A DNA stretch of 64,000 nucleotides from Asterella californica (taxonomy: Eukaryota; Streptophyta; Marchantiopsida; Marchantiales; Aytoniaceae). Below, one piece after another: positions 10,121-22,475 of the stretch. The translations under genes were made by a program, and so were the position numbers. The stretch spans positions 186,001 to 250,000 of the forward strand of contig JAYKYS010000016.1 in the NCBI GenBank assembly GCA_036924285.1, read 5' to 3'. The notes beneath the pieces were generated by a model, which was not told the origin of the DNA, made no database searches, and saw only the letters and a list, made by a program, of their open reading frames with translations. Numbering within the stretch: the stretch's first letter is position 1; the number at the start of each line of letters is the position of its first letter.

Positions 10121-11448
10121 ACTTATCTGAGTAGTCAATGCCCAAATACTTGTAGCTCTCAACTTGTTCCAAAGCTTGACCTTTATAGAAAAAAGAATGA
10201 CAAACTCTAGAGCCTACCACCATCACCTTGGACTTCAAAAGGTTCACTTCCATTTGCGTTTTGCTGCAGAAAACCTCTAAAGCATCCAAATGCCGTTGTA
10301 AGCTCAAAAGTCACGTGATAGAAGAATGATATCATCCGCATAAATCAACGCTTTGATGATATATACCCCAAGCTTCACACCTTCTTCTCCAAAATCAGCA
10401 AGATATCTCTCCACATCATCAATGAAGATGCCAAATAGGGTAGGAGAGAGAGGACAACCTTGAATCACTCCAATGGTGCTGAGAATCTCCTCTGATTGTA
10501 CTGATGTAAGCTTGACATAAACACGTTCGTAGAGTTTTGAAACCGCTGCCATCAACTCCTTAAGAACACCAATGATAACAAGTCTATCCCATAGAAGTTT
10601 TCTCGGCATCCTATCAAAAGCTTTCGTGTAATCGATAAAAGCAACACATAGATACTTGCAAGTACCTTTGGACTTCTCCCAAACAACCCGAAGACATAAG
10701 ATATGATCAATAGTGCTAAAGATGGGACGAAAACCAGCTTGTGATTGAGCTCTCACTTTCGAACCTTCTGCCCAAGCGCTGAGTTTTACCTCCAACAAGC
10801 CATAGAGCTTGGCAAAAATATTACCAACCATGATAGTTCTATAGTTGGTAACATCATCCTTCTTGCCCGACTTGTCAATAGACACAACCTTGCGCATGAA
10901 CCAGCTCTCGGGAAAGCCATGGACAACAGCATCATTCGAAAGCTTGGCAATTATAGGAATGAGAGAATCACCTCCTCATTGTAGTAGCTCAGCAGAAAGT
11001 CCTCCAAATCCTCAGATTTACCCTTTGCTAGCTTTGTAAGTCGTGACCGCACCTCATCAACTGAGAAAGTATGTAGTAACCCTTCACCTTGTGGCATGCA
11101 TGGTGCATGTAGAAATAAATAGAGTTTCTCGACATATGATATCAAAACTGCAGGATCAAGGTTTGGTGAAGAGGAATGTGTGATCAATCGTCTCCAAAAA
11201 GCTTTGGGATTTTTCTGGAGCTCAGAAGCAAGCTCCAACCCTTTCTTCCTCAAAAATGTTATCTTCTTGCACTTCACCAGCTTCTTGTACAAGGTTGTAA
11301 CTTCCAACTCACAACCTTTTTCTATAGCCTTTATCCTAGCAAGCTTACACTCTTCATCAAACCAACCATTGCAAGCCTTGCCTCTGAACTTTCTGCTGGA
11401 ATGTTTAGAGAAGAATTGGGTAACAACCTTCTTCAAGATATCAGTCAA
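10121..11448 (-). pseudogene. LINE reverse transcriptase (copy G)
   Basis: Antisense RT of a LINE copy truncated at its 3' end by the 9,594-10,120 fragment. 10,304-10,897 keeps the whole palm: SQAGFRPIFSTIDHILCLRV, then AFIDYTKAFDRMPRKLLW (first Asp), GVIQGCPLSPTLFGIFIDD, and ALIYADDIILLS (YADD catalytic pair). It is separated by a frameshift at ~10,305 from LDALEVFCSKTQMEVNLLKSK and KYLGID. 10,951-11,448 gives the N-terminal part (WFDEECKLARIKAIEKGC, FWRRLI, GKSEDLE). This is the clearest RT active site in the window. Confidence 0.92.
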
Positions 11449-11478
11449 TTGTGCATCATGGTGATCAAGATCATTGCT

Positions 11479-12170
11479 TTACTTTGTGATAGATATCAAG
11501 TCTTCAAGCGCAGCAAGGTACAAATATCTTTTGTGGTGGTCAAGACGGAGCTTTGAGATATTGGTGCTATCAATAAATCCGTTTGGCTTGTAAGATAAAG
11601 AAAAGCTAGACGAGGGTAGTGAGAACAACAAAGGAGTATGATCTGATTCAAGTTGGAGGTCCAATCTTCAAACGTGGAAATAGAAGAGCTATCAATAGCT
11701 GAGGCAAGGAGATAGTGTACTGTGCTTGTTCCAGACGTAGAGATATATGTGTTCTGACTAGAATGAGGAAAAAGAGATGTACCGTTCAAAACTTTCAAAC
11801 TGCAGATTGCTCCAAAGATTAGAAAATGCTCTTTCATGTCATTTGTGGAAGTATCTAAGGAGATACGAGACCAGAGAGGATCATCATCTTCTTCTAAAAT
11901 AGAAGAGTGATGAGGCGCATAAAACTGTGTGAATTGGCTTGGCAGGTCCGAATTCTGGCATTGAAGTCTCCCACTATAAAGACTTCACCTTTCTCTTGAT
12001 GTCTCTTGCGCTTGTTAGAAGTAGATCCAACCAAAGTAAAACCAGCCAACTCACGTACATTGTTTCCTTCATGCTCCCATATCTCGACCATGTTGATGAT
12101 ATCACTTTGTCCCAAACCGGTAAACCACTTGTGTACTTCGACTCAGTAAGCCCATGAATGTTCTCACATC
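11479..12170 (-). pseudogene. LINE endonuclease (copy G), internally deleted
   Basis: Antisense endonuclease joined to the RT above. It keeps the SDH block (LESDHTPLLFSL), a degraded tyrosine/valine stretch, and GDFNARI. About 235 bp are missing between STSNKRKRH and QEKGEVFIVGDFN, which removes the GFGG-HWIRV-ACYIAICYF part. Frameshifts occur near 11,660 and 11,880. A start-like region with QSDIINMVEIWEHEGNN lies at 12,060-12,115. Confidence 0.85.
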
Positions 12171-12171
12171 A

Positions 12172-12939
12172 TAACTCTGAGGGTCAAGAATTGCTATTTG
12201 GAGGCATCTCGTTTCTTTTGAGTAATCACAACACGTCCATCTCTCAAATAAGTGACAAACCCTCCTTGTTGAGCTTCTTTACCTTAGTGAGCTCCTTACG
12301 CTTGGCTTCAGCTTGTAACGGTGTAAGATCTGGATCCAACCAGATTTGCCTCCCCTTCAAGACAGCTTTGTTAGCCATCGCTGTATCTCGTTGTGCATGA
12401 TCTGCAAACTTAGCAAATATGGCTCGAGGTTGTGAACTTTTTTGTCTTATGCGATAAGCTTGAACTAGGACAGGCTTGTGAACATGTAACGTGTCAGCAA
12501 AGGAAGTGGTAGCCACTTCCTTGATCTCCTCCTTCTCTAGCTCAGGTAAGCCAGATATTCTCACATTCTTCACCCTTGAGAGTTGGTTCAGCTTTTCTTT
12601 CTCTTGCTCTTGAAAAAGAGAGACTTGAGCCGTCTTGGTAGCTTCAGCATAAGATTTCATCTTCATCTTCAACTTCTCCACTACTTCTTTGAAATTATCA
12701 TTTACCACCGCAGATTTCTCCTCAGCAGAAACAGCAGATGCTGAGAGTGTAGAGAAAATCTCCTTGGTAGTTGTAGCAACAACGGTTTGCATGTTCTTCA
12801 AAGCATGAACATCGCACACAACAAAAACAAGCTTACTCTTATGTGCTATGATCTCTCGATGCATATCAGCTACTTCAACCGATACTTCTTCCACCGCTGC
12901 CAACACCTTATGAAGGAGTTGTTTAATCTCCTCCATCAT
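12172..12939 (-). pseudogene. LINE ORF1 (copy G)
   Basis: Nearly full-length antisense ORF1 starting MMEEIKQLLHKVLAAVEE at 12,939. The coiled-coil region includes EVSVEVADMHREIIAHKSK and EEKSAVVNDNFKEVVEKLK. The RNA-binding-like part reads NVRISGLPELEKEE, HKPVLVQAYRIRQK, QPRAIFAKFADHAQRD and LKGRQIWLDPDLTPLQAEAK. A frameshift near 12,285 ends the frame at KVKKLNKEG, where other copies continue KVKEAQQG. The upstream monomer array is attached, so this is the 5' half of copy G. Confidence 0.9.
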
Positions 12940-12974
12940 CGCCGAAGAACTTGCTTCACAAATCAACGGGTTAA

Positions 12975-13822
12975 GAGCACACCTTTGCACCTTAATTCTC
13001 CTCAGATCACAGCAAGATTTGTCTCAATAGAAACGTCTCGATGAGACCTTTCCAATGGTACCAAGCTTGCTCAAAAACAACCACAGCTCTTTCGATGATC
13101 AATTTTGTCCACGGGTGTCAACTCCTCTTTCCAACAAGTCCGCGAAGTAGAAACACCTCAACACCTCAATTCTCCTCAGATCACAGCAAGATTTGTCTCA
13201 ACGGAAGTCTCTCGTCGAGACCTTTCCAATGGTACCAAGCTTGCTCAAAACTAACAACCATAGCTCCTTCGACGATCGATTTTGTCCATGGATGTCAACT
13301 CCTTTCTCCAACAGGTCCGTGAAATAGAAACACACCTCAACACCTCAATTCTCTAGATCACAGCAAGATTTGTCTCAATCGGGAGTCTCGGCGAGTCCTT
13401 TCCAATGGTACCAAGCTTACTCAAAACCAACAACCACAGCTCCTTCGACGATCGATTTTGTGCACGGGTGTCAACTCCTCTCCAACAGATCCGCGAAATA
13501 GAAATACACCTCAACACCTCAATTCTCCTCAGATCACAGCAAGATTTGTCTCAATTGAAGCGTCTCGGCGAGACATTTTCAAATGTATCAAGCTTACTCA
13601 AAATCAACAACCACAGCTCCTTCGACAATCAATTTTGTCTCCGGGTGTCAACTCCTCTCTCCAACAAGTCCGCGAAATAGAAACACACCTCAATTCTCCT
13701 CAGATCACAGCAGGATTTGTCTCAATGGAAGCACCTCGGTGAGACTTTTCCAATGGTACCAAGCTTGCTCAAAGCCAACAACCACAGCTCCTTCGACGAT
13801 CGATTTTGTCCACGGGTGCAAG
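12975..13822 (-). repeat. LINE 5' monomer array (copy G)
   Basis: About five tandem ~175-180-bp monomers next to ORF1. They carry the usual landmarks (CCTCAGATC, GGTACCAAGCTTG, TTCGACGATCGATTTTGT, GGGTGTCAACTCCTC). Several units differ by short gaps. The array breaks off at about 13,820, where gypsy sequence begins. Confidence 0.88.
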
Positions 13823-14965
13823 TTTGCACCCGCATCTAAGTTTGCAACTCCAGGTCTATGTATTACCTGGAAGTCATACTCTTGTAAGATAAGAGCTCAT
13901 CGTGCAAGCTTCTCTGTAAGCTTGTCGGACTCCATCAACCACTTGAGTGGCTGGTAATCAATGATGAGAGTAAAGGGGTTCTCAAACAGATAACATCGGA
14001 AGTGTGCAACAGCCCACACTGCAACTAAACACTCCCCTTTGTACGAATTGTTGGAGCGACTGACATACGCCACCACAAACTTCTTTTTCTCATCATCATG
14101 TTGAGTCAGTACTGCTCCAAGTCCCAACATATTCCAATCAGTGTGCAGTTGGAAAGGACGCCCCCTAATGGATCTCCTCAAGATGAGAGTAGATGTCAAC
14201 CTATCCTTGAGCTCTACAAAAGCTCGCTCTTGCTCATCTTCCCGCTGCCACTCTTGATCTACCTTCATCAGCTTGGTCAATGGCTTCGCAATTGCACTAA
14301 ATCCTTTCACGTACCGACGATAGAAATTTACCAAACCAACAAATGCTCGAACTCGACTCACATCTGTGAGACGTGAGATACGTGCAATAGTCTAAACCTT
14401 CGTCTGTTGAACACCGAACCCAATTGGGTAGATGATGTGGCCCAGATACTCTACCAACTCTTGGAGAACTTACACTTTTTAGGGTGTAACTTCAACCCAT
14501 GAGCTCTCAACCGCTCGAACACATCTCGTAAGTGTCTCTCGTGCTCCTCCACAGTAGCACTATAGACTAAGATGTCGTCGATATAACATCTGACAAAATC
14601 CAATCCTGCTAGGATCCTGTCCATCACCCTCTAGAACTCAGCAGTGGCGTTCTTCAACCCAAATGGTAAGAACCGCCACTGATACAAATAATCTTTGTCG
14701 TGAGAGTCAATTCCTTAGAATGCTATCTTGGACTTATCTTCTTCTCTCACTGGCAACTGATGATACCCTGCTCGAAGACCCAAAGTACTGAAGATCTTCA
14801 CATGCCCCACTACATCAAAGACCTCCTCAGATGTCAACATGACATACTTATCGGACTTCGTCTGCCAATTGATGAGACGATAGTCTCCACACATCCATCT
14901 ATCCATGTAGTTGTCATAAATATCCTTCTTTGCTGGCATAACTGTGGCAAATGCATACTCTCCAC
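13823..14965 (-). pseudogene. Ty3/gypsy reverse transcriptase-RNase H remnant
   Basis: Antisense pol fragment. The RT part (14,430-14,965) reads GEYAFATVMPAKKDIY, MCGDYRLIN, KIFSTLGLRAGYHQLP, QWRFLPFGLKNATAEF and VRCYIDDILVYS (YIDD catalytic pair). It is broken by several stops. The RNase H part (13,897-14,361) reads RAFVGLVNFYRRYVKGFS, RPFQLHTDWNMLGLGAVLTQ, FVVAYVSRSNNSY and LKWLMESDKLT. It lies between two LINE segments and both its edges are abrupt. By sequence style it belongs with the methyltransferase-bearing fragment at 24.3-25.8 kb: that fragment ends just after MPAKKDMYGN, where this one begins. Confidence 0.9.
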
Positions 14966-15947
14966 TGGCATAAACATGTTCATAGAGCTTTGAAACCGCT
15001 GCCATCATCTCCTTATGAACACCAATGGTAACAAGTCTATCTCATAAAAGCTTTCTCGACACCCTATCAAAAGCCTTCGTGTAATAGATAAAAGCAACAC
15101 ATAGATACTTGCCAAAACCTTTGGACTTCTCCCAAGCAACCCAAAGACATAAAATATGATCAATGGTGATAAGATCAGACGAAAACCAGCTTGTGATTGA
15201 GCTCTCACTTCAGAACCTTTTGCCCAAGCGCTGAGTTTTGTCTCCAACAAACTACCATAGAGCTTGGCAAAAATATTACCAACCATGATAGTTCTATAGT
15301 TGGTAACATCATCCTTCTTGCTCGACTTGTGAATAGACACCACCTTGCGCATGAACCAGCTCTCGAGAAAGCCATGGACAATATCGTTGAAAAGCTTGGC
15401 AATATAGGAATGAGAGAATCACCCCCCCATTGTAGTAGCTCAGCAAAAAGTCCTTCCAAATCCTTAGATTTATCCCTTGCTAGCTTTGTAAGTTACAATC
15501 GCACCTCGTCCACTGAGAAAGTATGTAGTAACTCTTCACCTTGTGGCATGCATGGTGCATGTGGAAAAAAGTAGAGTTTCTTGACATATGATCTCAAAAC
15601 TGCAGGATCAAGGTTTGGTGAAGATGAATATGTGGTCAATCGTCTCCAAAAAGCTTTCGTATTTTTCTGAATCTCAGAAGCAAGCTCTAAGCCTTTCTTC
15701 TTCAAAAAAGGTTCTCTTCTTGCACTTCATCAGTTTCTTGTACAAGGTTGTAGCTTCCAACTCACAACTTTTTTCTAGCCTTTATCCTAGCAAGGATGGT
15801 GTCTCTCCATCAAACTAACCGTTGCAAGGCTTGCCTCTGAAAATTCTGCTGGAGTGTCTAGAGAAAAACTGGGTAGCAACCTTCTTCAAGATATCAATCA
15901 ATTGTGCATCACGGTGGTCAAGATCATTTCTCCACTTTGTGATAGGT
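14966..15947 (-). pseudogene. LINE reverse transcriptase fragment (copy H)
   Basis: Antisense LINE RT from MMAAVSKLYEHVY through the N-terminal RT and linker: VVSIHKSSKKDDVTNYRTIM, EGLFAELLQWGGDS, SYVKKLYFFPHAPCMPQGE, GLELASEIQKNTKAFWRRL. It stops before the endonuclease. It is cut on the left by the gypsy remnant and on the right by another LINE tail. Many frameshifts are present. Confidence 0.85.
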
Positions 15948-16680
15948 AAATGGTAAATGATAAATGATAATAATCATGCCCAGAAGACCCAAAGAGTCAA
16001 AAGGCAAAAACATGATACAATAACACAAACTAAAAATAAAAAACTAATGTATGAATCAGTACTAATACGAAAAGTATTAGTACGATGAGTAACTACGTCT
16101 CGCATATATAAACCTAGTGAAAGCGTCGACATCTGTAAGAGTGAATAAAAATCGTTAGTGATTATCATATGTCTACATCTGATGTCCAAGTACAATGGAC
16201 ACACGATGAATACATGATCTTCATCTTCAATCTGATCTAAATCACAAGTTTACAAATACGTTCACTCTTATCAATATTTAACCAACGTCCTTCCTCAATA
16301 CCAAGTCTATGAAAACTAGTACGATGTTGAGCTATCACATGTCGAAGAGAAGTTGATATAGATGCTTGGAGATATTTCTGATCGCAATACACCAACATGG
16401 GATTGACTTGCTGCTGATAATAAGCCATCTTGGTCTTAGGTTGAGACCATAGAGCATGTAGAAATCTTCTTTGTATCAACTCACGAAGAGCAATAGATGG
16501 GAGGTTAAAATCACGTTCAGATATGTTCCACACCAAGCCACCACATCAGCGTACCAACCAAAAGAGAGTGTAGCTCTTAGAGCTTGACAAGTAGTCTTGT
16601 CTCTCTGAGAGATCTCACCCTAGATACATAAATGAGAGTCAAGTAAAGTGCTTCAGCTTCCAAAGATAAACAACCACATT
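15948..16680 (-). mobile_element. LINE 3' end, divergent subfamily (copy I)
   Basis: Antisense 3' fragment that is clearly related to the others but more diverged. Its tail is built on a different unit (GGTAAATGGTAAATGATAAATG near 15,945-15,967). The end reads ATGCCCAGAAGACCC in place of AAGCCCGGAAGACCC. The coding part reads RRFLHALWSQPKTKMAYYQQ, NPMLVYCDQKYLQASIS and HRLGIEEGRWLNI, and the Cys/His knuckle is present but broken by a frameshift near 16,250. It is interrupted at 16,680 by copy J. Confidence 0.82.
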
Positions 16681-19494
16681 GAATGAATGATGAATATCAA
16701 GCCCGGAAGACCCAAAGAGTCAAAAGGTAGAAAAAAATGCAATACAAAGTCAACATGTGAGCCTAGGAAACCCTAGGAGATCGTATCAATGCAAAAGAGC
16801 ATTGGTACGACAAGGAACTATATCTCTAATATAAAGTCCTAGTGGGAGAGCTGACATCTGTAAAAGTGTATAGAAATCACTAGCAACTATCTTATGTCTA
16901 TATCTTATCTCATCATACAAGGGACATACAATGAATACATGATCCTCATCCTCTATCTGATCTAAATCACAAAGTCTACAAAGCCGTTCACTCCTAACAA
17001 TGTTTAACCAACGTCCTTCTTCAATGCCAAGTCTATGAGAGCTAGTGTGGTGTTGAGTGATGAGATGTCAAAAATAGATTGAAATAGGTGCTCCGAGGTA
17101 CTCTTGTTCACAATACACCAACATGGGATTGACATGCTGTTGATAGTAAGCCATCTTGGTCTTGGGTTGAGACCATATAGCATGTAAAAACTTTTTCTGA
17201 ATCAACTCCAGAAGAGCAATAGGTGGAAGGTCAAAATCACACTCGAAAATGTTTCATTTTCCACACCAAGCCACCACATCACCATACCAACCAAATGCGA
17301 GCTCTTAGAGCTTGACAAGGTAATCTCGTCTCTCCAAGGGATCTCACTCTTGAGACATAAATGATAGTAAAATAAAGAGCTTCTGCTTCCACGGATAAGC
17401 AACCAGATTCAGCAAGGAGCATATCATATGATGTTTGGCATCTTACACCAAACATCACTTGTAAGAACACATTTTGAACCTTCTCAATACGTTCCCAAGC
17501 TCCTTTCCTTGCACCAAGCCCCCACACTTGAACACCATAAAGTATCACATGCAAAACCAAACTCCTGAAGAGAAACTTTCTCAAATCCCATGCTAAGAGA
17601 TGAGCACGTCGACAATGATTCAAAAGAGAGTACAAAGCTTTGTACTCAGCTTCAACTCTCTTATGAATGCACAAAGCCCAACTGTAGTTATGAGAGAAAT
17701 CAATGCCCAAGTACTTGTAACTCTCCACTTGTTGTAAAACTTGGCCCTTGTAGAGAAAAGAATGACGGACTTTTGAACCCACCACCATCACCTTGGACTT
17801 CGAAAGGTTCACTTCCATCTGCATGTTGTTGCAAAAGACCTCAAGAGCATCCAAATGTCGTTGTAAACTCAAAGGATCATGTGATAGAAGAATGACATCA
17901 TCGGCATAAATCAATGCCTGAATGATATAGATTCCTAACTTCACACCTTCTCCTCCAAATTCAGCAAGACATCTCTCCATGTCATCAATGAAGATACCAA
18001 ATAAAACAAGGGAGAGAAGACAACCTTGAATGATTCCAATAGTGCTAAAGATCTACTTTGATTGTGTCGAGGTAAGCTTCACATAAACTCGTTCATAGAG
18101 TTTAGAAACCGCTGCCATCATGTCTTTAAGAATACCAATGGCAACAAGTCTGTCCCATAAGAGCTTCATAGGCACCCTATCAAAAGCTTTTGTGTAGTCG
18201 ATAAAAGCAGCATAGAGAGATTTACCATTTCCTTTTGACTTCTCCCAAGCAACACGAAGACAAAAGATATGATCAATGGTGCTAAAGGTAGGACGAAAAC
18301 TTGCTTGTGAACGAGCTCTCACAATGGATCCTTCTGCCCAAGCACTGAGTTTTCTCTCTAGCAAGCTCCCATACAACTTGGCAAAGATGTTGCCCACCAT
18401 GATAGTTCTATAGTTGGTAACATCATCCTTCTTGTCCGACTTGTGGATGAGAATCACTTTGCGCATGAACCAACTCTTAGGGAAACCATGTACAGCAGCA
18501 TCATCAGAAGCTTGGTAAGTATAGGAATGAGAGAATCACCTCCCCATTGTAGTAGCTCCGCAGAAAATCCTTCTAGATCCTCAGATTTTCCACTTGCAAG
18601 CCTATTGAGCTGATGTCGTACTTCGTCCATTGAAAAGATCTGCGGTAGTCCTTCACTTTGTGGCATACATGGTGCATGTGGAGAGAAGTAAAGTTGCTCA
18701 ACGTAGGACATCAAAGCTGAAGGATCAAGACTTGATGAACCCAAGACGAGATGCTAAACGTCTCCAAAAAGCTTTGGAATTCTTCTGAAAATCAAAAGCA
18801 AGTTCCAAGCCTTTCTTTCTCAAGAAAGCTTTCTTCTTACGTTTGATCAACTGCTTGTACAAGGTTGTTGCTTCCAAGTCACAAGCCTTGTCTAGAGCCT
18901 TTAACTGAGCAAGTTTGCACTCTTCATCAAACCGCCATTGCAAGGGTTACCTTTGAGCTTTTTGCTTGAGTGTTAAGAGAAAGACTGAGTTGCAATTTTC
19001 TTCAAGACATCAGTCAATTGTGTATCTGGTTGATCAAGATTGTACTTCCATTGTGTAATAGATATCAAATTCTCTAGAGCAGTTTTGATAAAGATGTCTT
19101 TTTCGGTGATCAAGACGAAGTCTAGAGGTAGTGTTGCTCCCATCAAAACCTTTCAACTTGTAAGATGTAAATGAGCTAGACAAGGATAGTGAGAACAGTA
19201 GAGGAGTGTGATCAGATTCAAGTTGTAGATCCAAAACTTCAAATGCTGAAATGAGTGAACTATCAAGAGATGAAGAGAGGAGGTAGTCTACTATGCTTGA
19301 TCCAGAGGTAGAGACGTATGTTTTCATGTTAGAGCTAGGAAAACGGGATGTACCGTTCAAAATTTTCAAACTACAGATTGCTCCAAAAGTCAAGAATTGT
19401 TCTTTCATGTCATTGGTGGATGTATCTAAGGAGGCACGAGACCATGTAAGATCATCATCTTCTTCAAGAATAGGGGAGTGGTCAAGAGCATATT
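16681..19494 (-). mobile_element. LINE 3' half (copy J)
   Basis: Antisense copy from tail (GAATGAATGATGAAT at 16,681) to the middle of the endonuclease. The RT C-terminus and palm lie at 17,279-17,980: FGGEGVKLGIYIIQALIYAD, LDALEVFCNNMQMEVNLSKS, LGIDFSHNY, VILYGVQVWGLGARKG, IEKVQNVFLQVMFGVRC. Further RT pieces lie at 18,053-18,943. The endonuclease C-terminal part lies at 19,034-19,490 (SSIVDYLLSSSLD, LESDHTPLLFSLSL). It joins at 19,494 to a 5' LINE segment in the opposite orientation. Confidence 0.88.
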
Positions 19495-20940
19495 GAGGTG
19501 TGTTTCTATTTCTCGGACTTGTTCAAGAGAGGAGTTGACACCCGTGGACAAAATCAATCATCGAAGGAGTTGTGGTTGTTGGTTTTGAGCAAGCTTGGTA
19601 CCATTGGAAAGATCTCGGCGAGATGCTTCCATTGAGACAAATCTTGTTGCGATCTGAAGAGAATTGAAGTGTTGAGGTGTGTTTCTATTTCGAGGATCTG
19701 TTAGAGAGAGGAGTTGACACCCGTGGACAAAATCGATCATCGAATGAGCGGTGGTTGTTGGTTTTGAGCAAGCTTGGTACCATTGAAAAGGTCTCGACGA
19801 GACGCTTCTATTGAGACAAATCTTGTTGCGATCTGAGGAGAATTGAGGTGTAGAGGTGTGTTTCTATTTCGCGGACTTGTTGGAGAGAGGAGTTGACACA
19901 TATGGACAAAATAGATCGTCGAAGGAGCTGTGGTTGTTGGTTTTGAGCAAACTTGGTACCATTGGAAAGGTCTCGGCGAGACGCTTCCATTGAGACAAAT
20001 CTTGTTGCGATCTGAGGAGAATTGAAGTGTTGAGGTGTGTTTCTATTTCGAGGATCTGTTGGAGAGAGGAGTTGACACATATGGACAAAATCGATCGTCG
20101 AAGAAGCTGTGGTTGTTGGTTTTGAGCAAGCTTGGTACCATTGAAAAGGTCTCGACGAGACGCTTCTATTGAGACAAATCTTGTTGCGATCTGAGGAGAA
20201 TTGAGGTGTAGAGGTGTGTTTCTATTTCGCGGATTTGTTGAAGAGAGGAGCTGACACATATGGACAAAATAGATCGTCGAAGGAGCTGTGGTTGTTGATT
20301 TTGAGCAAACTTGGTACCATTGGAAAGGTCTCGGCGAAACGTTTCCATTGAGATAAATCTTGTTGCGATCTGAGGAGAATTGAAGTGTTGAGGTGTGTTT
20401 CTATTTCGCGGACCTTGTTGGAGAGAGGAGTTGACACCAGTGGACAAAATCGATCGTTGAAGGAGCTGTGGTTGTTGGTTTTGAGCAAGCTTGGTACCAT
20501 TGGAAAGGTCTCGACGAGGCGCTTCCATTGAGACAAATCTTGTTGAGATCTGAGGAGAATTGAGGTGTAGAGGTGTGTTTCTATTTCGCGTACCTGTTGG
20601 AGAGAGGAGTTGACACATATGGACAAAATAGATCGTCGAAGGAGCTGTGGTTGTTGGTTTTGAGCAAGCTTGATACCATTGGAAAGGTTTCGGCGAGACG
20701 CTTCCATTGACACAAATCTTGTTGTGATCTGAGGAGAATTGAGATGTTGAGGTGTGTTTCTATTTCGTGGACTTGTTGAAAAGAGGAGTTGACACCCGTG
20801 GATAAAAATCGATCGTCGAAAGAGCTGTGGTTGTTGGTTTTGAGCAAGCTTGGTACCATTGGATAGGTCTCGGCGAGACGTTTCCATTGAGACAAATCTT
20901 GTTGCGATCTGAGTAGAATTGAGGTGTTGAGGTGTGCTCT
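19495..20940 (+). repeat. LINE 5' monomer array, 8 units (copy K)
   Basis: Longest monomer array in the window. The landmark TGTGTTTCTATTTC recurs about every 179-180 bp from 19,499 to 20,755, which gives eight units running straight into ORF1. Units differ mainly by substitutions (for example GACACATATGGAC versus GACACCCGTGGAC), and alternate units look more alike, which hints at a two-unit amplification step. The array reads through in long frames on the other strand only because the repeat happens to lack stops there. Confidence 0.9.
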
Positions 20941-20974
20941 TAGCTCGTTGATTTGTGAAACTAGTTTTTCGGTG

Positions 20975-21720
20975 ATGATGGAGGAGATTAAATAACTCCT
21001 TCATAAGGTGTCGGCAGCGGTGGAAGAAGTATCTGTTGAAGTAGCAGATCTGCATCGAGAGCTCATAGCACATAAGAGTGAGCTTGTTTCTGTTGTGTGC
21101 GATGTTCATGCTTTGAAGAACATGCAAACCGTTGTTGCTACAACTACCAAAGAGATTTCCTCCACACTCTCAGCATCTGCTGTTTCTGCTGAGGAGAAAT
21201 CTGCGGTGGTAAATGATAATTTCAAAGAAGTAGTGGAGAAGTTTGAGATGAAGATGAAATCTTATGCTAAAGCTACCAAGGCGGCTCAAGTCTCTCTTTT
21301 TCAAGAGCAAGAGAATGAAAGTTGAACCAACTCTCAAGGGTGAAGAATGTGAGAATATCTGGTTTACCTGAGCTAGAGAAGGAGGAGACCAAAGAAGTAG
21401 CTACCACTTTTTTTGCTGATACGTTATATGTTCACAAGCCTGTCCTAGTTCAAGCTTACCGCATAAGGCAAAAAGACTCACAACCTCGAGCAATATTGAC
21501 TAAGTTTGCAGATCAAGCACAACGAGATACAGCGATGGCTAACAAAGCTGTTTTGAAGGGGAGGCAGATCTGGTTGGATCCCAATCTCACACCGCTACAA
21601 GCTGAAGCAAAGCGGAAGGAGCTTGCGAAGGTAAAAGAGGCTCAACAAGGAGGGTTCATTGCTTTCTTAAGAGATGGACGTGCTGTTGTCACACAAAGGA
21701 GACGAGATGCTTCCAAATAG
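20975..21720 (+). pseudogene. LINE ORF1 (copy K)
   Basis: Sense-strand ORF1 of about 248 codons from ATG ATG GAG GAG at 20,975. Codon 7 is TAA where other copies have CAA, and one A is missing near 21,313 (ENE-KLNQLS), so two lesions break it. Otherwise it is complete: coiled coil (EVSVEVADLHRELIAHKSEL, EEKSAVVNDNFKEVVEK), then NVRISGLPELEKEETKEV, KPVLVQAYRIRQK, QPRAILTKFADQAQRD, GRQIWLDPNLTPLQAEAKRK, AFLRDGRAVVTQRRRDASK and stop. ORF2 starts 21 bases later. Confidence 0.92.
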
Positions 21721-21741
21721 CAATTTCTGACCCTTAGAGTT

Positions 21742-22473
21742 ATGATGTGGAACATTCATGGGCTTACTAAGTCAAAGTACACAAGCGCTTTATCAATTTG
21801 GAACAAGACTGATATCATCAACTTGGTGGAGACATGGGAACATGAAGGAAGCAATGTACATGAGTTGGATGGTTTTACTTTGATCGGCTCTACTTGGAAC
21901 AAACGCAAGCAACATAAAGGACGTGGTTTTGGAGGTATTGCAACTTACGTCAGATCTTATTTGCATCAGCTTGTTGAAGTGGTTCTTCAGGATGTGGGTG
22001 GACAATATCATTGGATTCGAGTTGGTGGAGAAAGTAGATCTGCATGTTATATCGCAATCTGCTATTTTGCACCTTTGAACATGTCTATCTATCAGACTAG
22101 AGCATGTAGCACGAGCCAACCTTTCCATCGTCTTTCTATTGATGTTTTGAGATATCAAGAGAAGGGCAAGGTCTTTGTGGTGGGAGATTTCAATGCTAAA
22201 GTTCACACTTGCAAGTTCACACAATTCTATGCTCTTGACCACTCCCTTATTCTTGAAGAAGATGATGATCCTACATGGTCCCGTGCCTCCTTAGATACAT
22301 CCACCAATGACATGAAAGAACACTTCTTGACTTTTGGAGCAATCTGTAGTTTGAAAATTTTGAACAGTACATCCCGTTTTCCTAGCTCTAACATGAAAAC
22401 ATACGTCTCCACCTCTGGATCAAGCATAGTAGACTACCTCCTGTCCTCATCTCTTGATAGTTCGATCTCTTGA
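21742..22473 (+). pseudogene. LINE endonuclease, truncated (copy K)
   Basis: Start of ORF2 in the sense direction, 21 bases after the ORF1 stop: MMWNIHGLTKSKYTS, INLVETWEHEGSN (the ETW block with catalytic Glu), GRGFGGIATYVRSYL, HWIRVGGESRSACYIAICYF, FVVGDFNAKV and SSIVDYLLSSSLD. It is open for 243 codons and ends at a breakpoint around 22,475. An inverted copy of the same region then begins, so the SDH block and all of the RT are missing. Confidence 0.9.
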
Positions 22474-22475
22474 TA

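Noticed and set aside
19558..20938. Several long minus-strand frames across 19.5-20.9 kb
   Set aside because: They are stop-free readings of the ~179-bp LINE monomers. The same peptides recur at each unit with no domain.
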